This document shows positions 58,487 to 64,000 of a stretch of 64,000 nt of DNA, one piece after another (positions within the stretch are counted from its first letter, which is position 1; every line of letters starts with the position of its first letter). The position numbers and the translations under genes are program-made. Source of the DNA: Pseudoalteromonas piscicida (GTDB taxonomy: Bacteria; Pseudomonadota; Gammaproteobacteria; Enterobacterales; Alteromonadaceae); contig NZ_CP021646.1 in NCBI RefSeq assembly GCF_002208135.1, positions 4,060,001 to 4,124,000 on the forward strand. The letters are read 5' to 3'. Under the pieces are notes generated by a model. That model made no database searches and was not told the DNA's origin. It was given only the letters and a program-made list of their open reading frames with translations.

Positions 58487-58513
58487 GTCATCACTTCTGC
58501 CAAAGAAGGTGAC
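58487..58513 (-). promoter_or_regulatory. Conserved leader hairpin before the two-peptide bacteriocin
   Basis: Minus strand GTCACCTTC-TTTGGCA-GAAGTGATGAC folds as a stem with one bulge and carries TTTGGCAGAA. The arrangement (hairpin, AT-rich stretch, AATGTGAGAA, start) matches the copies at 33051 and 35501. Confidence 0.55.
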
Positions 58514-58758
58514 TTTCGTTCTAAGGGAGTTTGTCTCGCCTCAGGGAGTAAATAAAACCAAAAAAAATTTAAAAACGCAAAATTAGTAAAAAAAATAAAT
58601 TGAATTTAATCAAACACTTAAGTTTATAATTATCTTGCGATAACATTTGATAAGTATCTAATAATTCTTTATGCTCCAATTCAGATAATAAGTGCACCAA
58701 TCAAGCTTTAACAGTGGTAAGAGATCAACTACTTGTTGGTTATAGCTTGTTTGACTTA
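58514..58758. promoter_or_regulatory. Promoter region of the bacteriocin pair
   Basis: AT-rich, about 245 bases between mnmE stop and the leader hairpin. Promoter expected; no gene seen. Confidence 0.35.
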
Positions 58759-60123
58759 TTACTTACCAATACAAAACGAACTAAAGATTTTGCCCAGCAG
58801 GTCATCGGAGCTAAATTCACCGGTGATCTCATTGAGGTATTGCTGGGTAAGGCGCAGCTCTTCTGCCAAAATTTCACCGGCAATATGCATTTCTAGCTGA
58901 GTTTGACCTATTTCTAGGTGCTCAGCAGCGCGTTCTAGGGCGTCTAAGTGACGACGGCGAGCCATAAAGCCACCTTCAGTTGCACCAGTAAATCCAATAC
59001 AGGCTTTTAGGTGTTCCCTCAATAAATCAATGCCTTGAATATCTTTGGCACTTAGACGGATAAGGGTATGGCCATCACTCGTTGTTGTGCCAACCGCTTC
59101 ACCGCTTAAATCGACTTTATTGCGGATCACGGTAATTTCCATGCCTTGCGGTAACTGCTCGATAAAATCAGGCCAGATCTTCGCAGGATCGGTTTCGTGG
59201 GTTTCAGTGCCATCTACCATAAACAGTACATGATCGGCGCTGCGGATCTCTTCCCAAGCACGCTCAATACCTATTTGCTCCACTTTATCAGGACTTTCAC
59301 GAAGTCCTGCCGTGTCGATAATATGAAGCGGCATGCCATCAATATGAATATGCTCACGTAGTACGTCTCGTGTCGTACCTGCGATGTCTGTAACAATCGC
59401 GGCTTCACGGCCCGCTAAGGCATTGAGTAGCGAAGATTTACCAGCATTAGGGCGGCCTGCAATCACCACGCGCATGCCTTCACGCATGATGCTGCCTTGC
59501 TTGGCTTGTTTACGCACTTCTGCGAGTTGCTGAATAATGGCTTCTAGGTCACCCGAGACTTTACCATCGGAAAGAAAGTCGATTTCTTCATCGGGGAAAT
59601 CTATTGCGGCTTCTACGTACATGCGCAGATGAATTACTTTCTCAACCAAAGTATTGATATGTTTAGAAAAGTCACCTTGTAGTGAATGTAGCGCACTTTT
59701 TGCAGCTTGCTCGCTGGTGGCGTTGATCAAGTCTGCGATAGCTTCTGCTTGCGTTAAGTCTAGCTTGTCGTTCATAAAAGCACGTTCTGAGAACTCCCCA
59801 GGCTTTGCCAAGCGCACTTGCTCGATTTGGCTGATTTCCTTTAACAGCATATCAAGTACCACTGGGCCACCGTGGCCTTGTAACTCAAGAACATCTTCAC
59901 CGGTGAATGAGTTCGGCCCTTGGAAGAACAATGCAATACCTTGGTCTAGTTGTTCACCTGCTAGGGTATTGAATGGCAGGTATTCGGCATAGCGAGTTTT
60001 TGGGCATTTACCTAAGATTTGCTCGGCAACTGCTCGGGCTTTACACCCTGAAACTCGAATAATACCAACGCCACCGCGACCCGGTGCGGTAGCCTGTGCT
60101 GCTATGGTGTCTTGTGCGATCAT
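58759..60123 (-). CDS. mnmE: tRNA modification GTPase MnmE
   Basis: 454 residues. N-terminal folate-binding domain ([17 protein letters not shown]), G domain with [23 protein letters not shown] and DTAGLRES, C-terminal FCIGK. Partner of MnmG in U34 tRNA modification. Confidence 0.98.
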   Translation of the reverse strand: MIAQDTIAAQATAPGRGGVGIIRVSGCKARAVAEQILGKCPKTRYAEYLPFNTLAGEQLDQGIALFFQGPNSFTGEDVLELQGHGGPVVLDMLLKEISQIEQVRLAKPGEFSERAFMNDKLDLTQAEAIADLINATSEQAAKSALHSLQGDFSKHINTLVEKVIHLRMYVEAAIDFPDEEIDFLSDGKVSGDLEAIIQQLAEVRKQAKQGSIMREGMRVVIAGRPNAGKSSLLNALAGREAAIVTDIAGTTRDVLREHIHIDGMPLHIIDTAGLRESPDKVEQIGIERAWEEIRSADHVLFMVDGTETHETDPAKIWPDFIEQLPQGMEITVIRNKVDLSGEAVGTTTSDGHTLIRLSAKDIQGIDLLREHLKACIGFTGATEGGFMARRRHLDALERAAEHLEIGQTQLEMHIAGEILAEELRLTQQYLNEITGEFSSDDLLGKIFSSFCIGK

Positions 60124-60334
60124 GATGACTCTTTAGACTGTCTGGTTAATAGCCATAATTGTACAGCAATTGATATATCTCAGGTATAGCTGGTGGGTAA
60201 TATCTGAGTCTGCTCATTGTGTTTTGGGTGGTTGATGACCTTAATGATACGGTTATGCGCTTTTGTCAGGTATAATTATGATCACAGTTTTTACTGTTCT
60301 TACTAGCAAAGGTTGTATAAGGGAAACTAACGCT

Positions 60335-62515
60335 GTGCTGCACTTTCTTCAATACCGCTTCGATCCAAATGTCTCGTGTTTATATCGTGATGCTGAGCAA
60401 GTGCCACTTAGGCCGAGAGTTGCGCAGCTGTTGGCATATTTTTTAGCTCATCCAAATCAAATTGTTACACGTGAAACATTGCTCAGTACGTTGTGGCAAC
60501 ACGGTGAGTTTAGAGAAGCTGCACTAACACAAAGTATCACTGAGCTAAGACAAGCCCTCAAAGATAACGCCCAGCAACCCACTTTTATTAAAACCATACC
60601 ACAGCAAGGTTATCAGTGGATTTGTCCTGTTGAGAGCCGCACATTTACCACATTCAAACTCACTACAACAATGAAAGCGATGCTTGTCGTTGGCGCTATT
60701 GCGTTAAGTGGAGTCGCAGCGAGTGTTTACCTCGTTTCTAGCTCAGTACCCGTTGTCACTCGTATACAAGCTGAGCAAGACTCGTTAATCATTGTGCCTA
60801 TGGTGAATGAGACGGGTGTGCAAGCCAATGCGTGGTGGGGTTATGCGCTTGAAGCAGCATTGAGACAACATTTACAGTCTCATTATCAATTAGTACCGCG
60901 AAGCCAATATCCTGAGCTTGCAGAGAATAGTGCGATTAATAAGCTCACGCTTTCACTAAAGCCGATACAACAGCGTTTTTTACTCAGTGTTACTTTTGGA
61001 GATAAGCAAAGCGAGATAATTGTTGAACAGTTAGATGAGAGCTTTGAAGCGATTGCAACAGAGGTTATTGCGCAGTTAGCGCTAGATATTGACACTAAAA
61101 CCGCCAAAAAATCATCCTTAAATCTAGCAATGAATGACTATTACCGCGGTGTACAAGCATTAAATGAACAGGGACCTCAACTGGCAAAGGCATATTTTGA
61201 GGCGGCTGTGGCACAAATGCCGGAACATCTAGAAAGTCAGTTGGAGCTTGCGCAAATTTGTTGGCAGCTCGGTGATATTGATTCTGCCACACGTCGATTC
61301 GAACAGATTTCACTAAGTTCAGCTTCAACCGCGACTCGTGCTCGCTACCACCTCTATTACGGAGAGTTTTTCAAGGCACAAGGCTTACATCAGCAAGCGT
61401 TGCAGCAAGCTCAGCTTGCCCTCGATGCTGCTGAGCAAAGTCAGCAAGTTGAGTTGATTGCGATGGCATATCAACTCAAAGCGGATGCTTTTTGGGTGTT
61501 ACAACGTTGGGATGAATACCAGCAAGCGATGAGTTCAGCGCATGTTTTGATAGGCAGTCGATCGTTTGCCTATAGCGAAGCACAGCGGAGTTTCTATCTT
61601 GCCAATCCACCAGCGGCTGGTCCCGCTGAAAAAACGTTACTGAACTTAGAGAAGAGTAAACCTGTGCTCGCGCAAGCCATTGCCTATTATGAGCAAACTG
61701 AGCAGACCATGAATCTAATAAAAGCTTTGTTTGCTTATGGTCAAAATTACTTAGTGCCAGTGGTTGAAAGTGAGCCTAGTTTATTAAAAGCCCTCGCTTT
61801 GGCTCAGAAAAATGGATATCGCTATTTAGAAAAGCAAATACTCACTTACCTAGGATTCTACTATATTCAGCTGCATCAGGGAGAAAAGGCGCTACGGTAT
61901 TTAAATGAGATTAACGGCGAGCCGCGTTTTATTCCAAGTTATGAGCAACAGCAATTACTGATTGGCATGGCGCATATGGATATCGCATTGCAAACGGGTG
62001 ATACGGATGCAATGCAAAGTGCAATTACGCAATATCACATGCTGTTAGAAAGCGATTATATTTCTTCGGTGACGCGTGCCAACGTTAAATTGTTACTGGG
62101 TTGGACCTGGATCAAAGCGGGCAAGCTCGAATTAGCAGAGCCGCTGACGATTGATGCAATGCACGATTATCAAATGTTACAGCTACAAGAAGTTGAGACC
62201 TATGCGCTCTATACGCAAATGTATATCCACCTTTTGAGAAACGAGCCTCAACAAGCGCTTGAGATTATTACTGCACATCAACATAGCAATTCACATCTTT
62301 TATTGCTTTACGGTGTTGTTGCGGCTGATATGTTAAAAGAAGAAGCGCTGCAAAAGCGCTTTTCAGATAAATTGGCCGGGCTTGAAAATAGCCAATTATT
62401 ACAGCAACAGTTGCTGCAAATACGCCAGCAAAGCAGCATCGATAAGCGTTTTATTGCTGAGCTTATCGATGCCCCTTACAGCGTCTACTGTCAGAGTAAA
62501 TGGACGATAAATTAG
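60335..62515 (+). CDS. ToxR/CadC-type regulator with TPR-rich periplasmic domain
   Basis: 727 residues from GTG 60335, preceded by AAGGG; ATG 60278 and TTG 60263 are other possible starts. N-terminal winged helix (YRFDPNVSCLYRDAEQVPLR, TRETLLSTLWQHGEFREAAL, KTIPQQGYQWI), one membrane segment (AMLVVGAIALSGVAASVYLV), then an alpha-helical part with TPR-like repeats (AKAYFEAAVAQMPEHLESQL, LQQAQLALDAAEQSQQ). Divergent from mnmE. Its DNA contains the parS-like site. Targets unknown; it may control the downstream thioredoxin cluster or be independent. Confidence 0.88.
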   Translation: MLHFLQYRFDPNVSCLYRDAEQVPLRPRVAQLLAYFLAHPNQIVTRETLLSTLWQHGEFREAALTQSITELRQALKDNAQQPTFIKTIPQQGYQWICPVESRTFTTFKLTTTMKAMLVVGAIALSGVAASVYLVSSSVPVVTRIQAEQDSLIIVPMVNETGVQANAWWGYALEAALRQHLQSHYQLVPRSQYPELAENSAINKLTLSLKPIQQRFLLSVTFGDKQSEIIVEQLDESFEAIATEVIAQLALDIDTKTAKKSSLNLAMNDYYRGVQALNEQGPQLAKAYFEAAVAQMPEHLESQLELAQICWQLGDIDSATRRFEQISLSSASTATRARYHLYYGEFFKAQGLHQQALQQAQLALDAAEQSQQVELIAMAYQLKADAFWVLQRWDEYQQAMSSAHVLIGSRSFAYSEAQRSFYLANPPAAGPAEKTLLNLEKSKPVLAQAIAYYEQTEQTMNLIKALFAYGQNYLVPVVESEPSLLKALALAQKNGYRYLEKQILTYLGFYYIQLHQGEKALRYLNEINGEPRFIPSYEQQQLLIGMAHMDIALQTGDTDAMQSAITQYHMLLESDYISSVTRANVKLLLGWTWIKAGKLELAEPLTIDAMHDYQMLQLQEVETYALYTQMYIHLLRNEPQQALEIITAHQHSNSHLLLLYGVVAADMLKEEALQKRFSDKLAGLENSQLLQQQLLQIRQQSSIDKRFIAELIDAPYSVYCQSKWTIN
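60463..60478. promoter_or_regulatory. parS: parS centromere site
   Basis: TGTTACACGTGAAACA matches the ParB-binding consensus TGTTNCACGTGAAACA at all defined positions. It lies inside the regulator coding region, about 5 kb from oriC and 9 kb from parAB, typical for parS. Confidence 0.88.
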
Positions 62516-62518
62516 GCT

Positions 62519-63256
62519 CTAGTCTATGTTGGGTGGCTGATTACCGCGATAAACGACTTCACCATGTTTGTCTTGTACCACCCAGTAAGGTAGCTCTCTA
62601 ATCTCAAACTGGCTAAATACTTGGTTGTGGTGATCGAACACAATATCGTGTTTGATCTCAAAACGTTGTTGGTAGTCTCGAGCACTTTGTTCTTCCACAT
62701 AAAAGGGCTTAATCACAGTAACGACCGGATACGCACTCGAGTCAGCGAGTTGATTGTTTTGCTTTATTCTCATTTCACAGGCAGGAATATGTTGAAACGG
62801 ACACAAGCTATCGCTGAAAAATAACACTCTGTATTGGCTGTTTATCGTCGCTATAGAAAATGGCGTACCAGTGAGTGTTTGCAACGGGATCCGTGTTTCT
62901 TTCTCTGTGCTTGGTGCACTCTTAGTCGTCAACAACTCTTGTTTGATAACTTTGTCGTCTTTAACGATAACACGAACAGGCGTTTGCCTTATTGCAAAGC
63001 GTTGCAGCAACTGGTTTTGCTTATCAATGACTAACTCAGCATAGCTTGGATAGGCCTGTTTAAATTGCGCTAAGCTTGCCTCATCAATATTAATATCGGG
63101 CTGTAGCAATCTCCTTGGTGCTAGTGGCGTTGGTAGAGTTGTGGGCTGTACATACTCATCCCAAATATTAATAAACACATACTCTTGCGTGTTAGCGTGC
63201 GCAAACAAGCTGAGACACACAGCGGCGAATATAAGTAGGGCTTTAATTGATGACAT
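62519..63256 (-). CDS. Periplasmic thioredoxin-fold protein with unusual Cys arrangement
   Basis: 245 residues with a signal peptide (LLIFAAVCLSLFAHA). The C-terminal 120 residues look like a thioredoxin fold (YRVLFFSDSLCPFQHIPAC ... LPYWVVQDKHGEVVYRG), but the two Cys are 8 apart (C-x7-C) rather than CxxC, so ordinary disulfide exchange is doubtful. N-terminal half unrecognised. It overlaps the TlpA-like gene by 1 base and belongs to the same operon. Confidence 0.75.
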   Translation of the reverse strand: MSSIKALLIFAAVCLSLFAHANTQEYVFINIWDEYVQPTTLPTPLAPRRLLQPDINIDEASLAQFKQAYPSYAELVIDKQNQLLQRFAIRQTPVRVIVKDDKVIKQELLTTKSAPSTEKETRIPLQTLTGTPFSIATINSQYRVLFFSDSLCPFQHIPACEMRIKQNNQLADSSAYPVVTVIKPFYVEEQSARDYQQRFEIKHDIVFDHHNQVFSQFEIRELPYWVVQDKHGEVVYRGNQPPNID

Positions 63257-63714
63257 TAGTTTGCTCCTTGAAGTGTGTTCAGATGTTGTTGCAGTTCATC
63301 TGTAAACAACGCGCTGCGATAGATTTCTTTGCCGTTTTCATCTATGAGGATGTGTTGTGGCGTGCCTAACACTTGAAACTGCTGAGTTATCTTGCCACTA
63401 CCATCAAATACCGTTGGAAATTGGTAATTATGTTTATCAAGGTAAGTTTGCACGCCTTTTTTCGACTGATTGAAGCCAATATTGACGGCGATAACCTGAT
63501 AGTGGTTATTGGCTTGCTGGAAGCTTTGCTCAAGCAGTGGCATTTCTTCCACACAGTAGGAGCACCACGTTGCCCAAAACTTCAAGTAAGTGACTTTGCC
63601 TTGACTGGTTACGGTATTGTTTGCAAGCGTATTGGCGGTAAGTACGGGATAGTCCTTTGCTGCAGACATTGTGCTGAGTAACATAAAGAGAGAATAAAAT
63701 ATGATTTTTTTCAT
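63256..63714 (-). CDS. TlpA-like periplasmic thiol-disulfide protein
   Basis: 152 residues from ATG 63714, chosen because AAGGAACCACC precedes it. Signal peptide, then the active site WATWCSYC (Cys51, Cys54) and cis-Pro motif VLGTPQHILID. TlpA/ResA-type reductase. In operon with the CcdA-like gene. Confidence 0.9.
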   Translation of the reverse strand: MKKIIFYSLFMLLSTMSAAKDYPVLTANTLANNTVTSQGKVTYLKFWATWCSYCVEEMPLLEQSFQQANNHYQVIAVNIGFNQSKKGVQTYLDKHNYQFPTVFDGSGKITQQFQVLGTPQHILIDENGKEIYRSALFTDELQQHLNTLQGAN

Positions 63715-63731
63715 GGTGGTTCCTTTGCATT

Positions 63732-64000
63732 TTATAGCCAACTTTTGCCAGCTTGAATAAGAAAATATTGCGCCATCGCGACTAAGATAAGTGCGGTTGC
63801 TGTAGTGATGTGATTTAGCCAAACTCCAGATCTTGGTAATGTATGCAAAAAGCGCGTGCTTAGCCCTGCTAGCAGTAATAGGGTGCTCATACCGAGCGCA
63901 AAACTAAACAGCAGCGCGCCTCCTAATAGAGGTTGCTGGGCATTAGCAACGAAGAGCAATAAGCCACCTAGAATGGGAGACGTACAGGGAGCCGCTACAA
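63732..64000 (-). CDS. CcdA/DsbD-type membrane reductant transporter, C-terminal part
   Basis: The frame is open to the window edge; 89 codons visible. APCTSPILGGLLLF holds the conserved Cys-Thr-x-Pro of the CcdA/DsbD membrane domain, followed by two further helices. It passes electrons from cytoplasmic thioredoxin to the TlpA-like protein encoded next. Start lies outside the window. Confidence 0.85.
   Translation of the reverse strand, partial: VAAPCTSPILGGLLLFVANAQQPLLGGALLFSFALGMSTLLLLAGLSTRFLHTLPRSGVWLNHITTATALILVAMAQYFLIQAGKSWL

Overview
The window looks like the replication-origin region of a marine gammaproteobacterium, most likely Pseudoalteromonas or a close relative. I base this on the order mnmG-rsmG-parA-parB-atpIBEFHAGDC-glmU with mioC and mnmE nearby, on protein similarity remembered from that genus, and on moderate AT richness. 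Nearly everything is on the minus strand. No rRNA, tRNA or CRISPR array was seen.

Conserved backbone (about 43.7-64 kb plus glmU): the F1Fo ATP synthase operon, parAB, rsmG, mnmG, an oriC-like stretch between mnmG and mioC (about 15 GATC sites, AT-rich GATC-headed 13-mers, DnaA boxes), mioC, mnmE, a parS-like site inside a ToxR-type regulator gene, and a periplasmic thioredoxin/CcdA-type cluster at the right edge. glmU, which normally follows atpC directly, is displaced about 28 kb by an accessory island.

Accessory regions are dominated by ribosomally made peptides. (1) 0-14 kb: a class I lanthipeptide locus (LanB partial, LanC, divergent LanA), a C39-peptidase ABC exporter with an HlyD partner, and between them a LytS/LytR-type two-component system, an outer-membrane barrel protein, a MacB/Lol-like ABC exporter with a LolA-like protein, and an Sfp-type phosphopantetheinyl transferase. 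A chimeric ORF joins a class II aldolase fragment to the end of the exporter gene. (2) 16.4-28.7 kb: a compact, apparently hybrid RiPP cluster: two paralogous radical SAM/SPASM maturases, each with a double-glycine precursor carrying a Tyr-Gly site, an MvdD-like ATP-grasp ligase with its own small precursor(s), a secreted pitrilysin-type M16 peptidase and a secreted 978-residue subtilase. Three precursors share a C-terminal G-[IV]-x-I-(x)-P-P type tail. This is the best candidate for an undescribed system; a spliceotide-like (tyramine-excising) chemistry is my leading hypothesis. (3) 29.5-43 kb: a bacteriocin/microcin array with eight small leader-bearing peptides, four of them glycine-zipper peptides bounded by N- and C-terminal cysteines, a second C39 exporter/HlyD pair, membrane proteins that could be immunity factors, and a CadC/ToxR-type regulator. 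(4) 57.7-58.5 kb: a translationally coupled two-peptide bacteriocin pair between oriC/mioC and mnmE.

Two 5'-leader motifs recur across these loci. Three peptide operons carry the same small hairpin with TTTGGCGGAA-like sequence followed by AATGYGAGAA before the start codon; another set carries (A)TGTAATAAGGA. Mobile DNA includes one complete ISAs1-family element with a 9-bp target duplication and at least four decayed copies of an IS5-like transposon.
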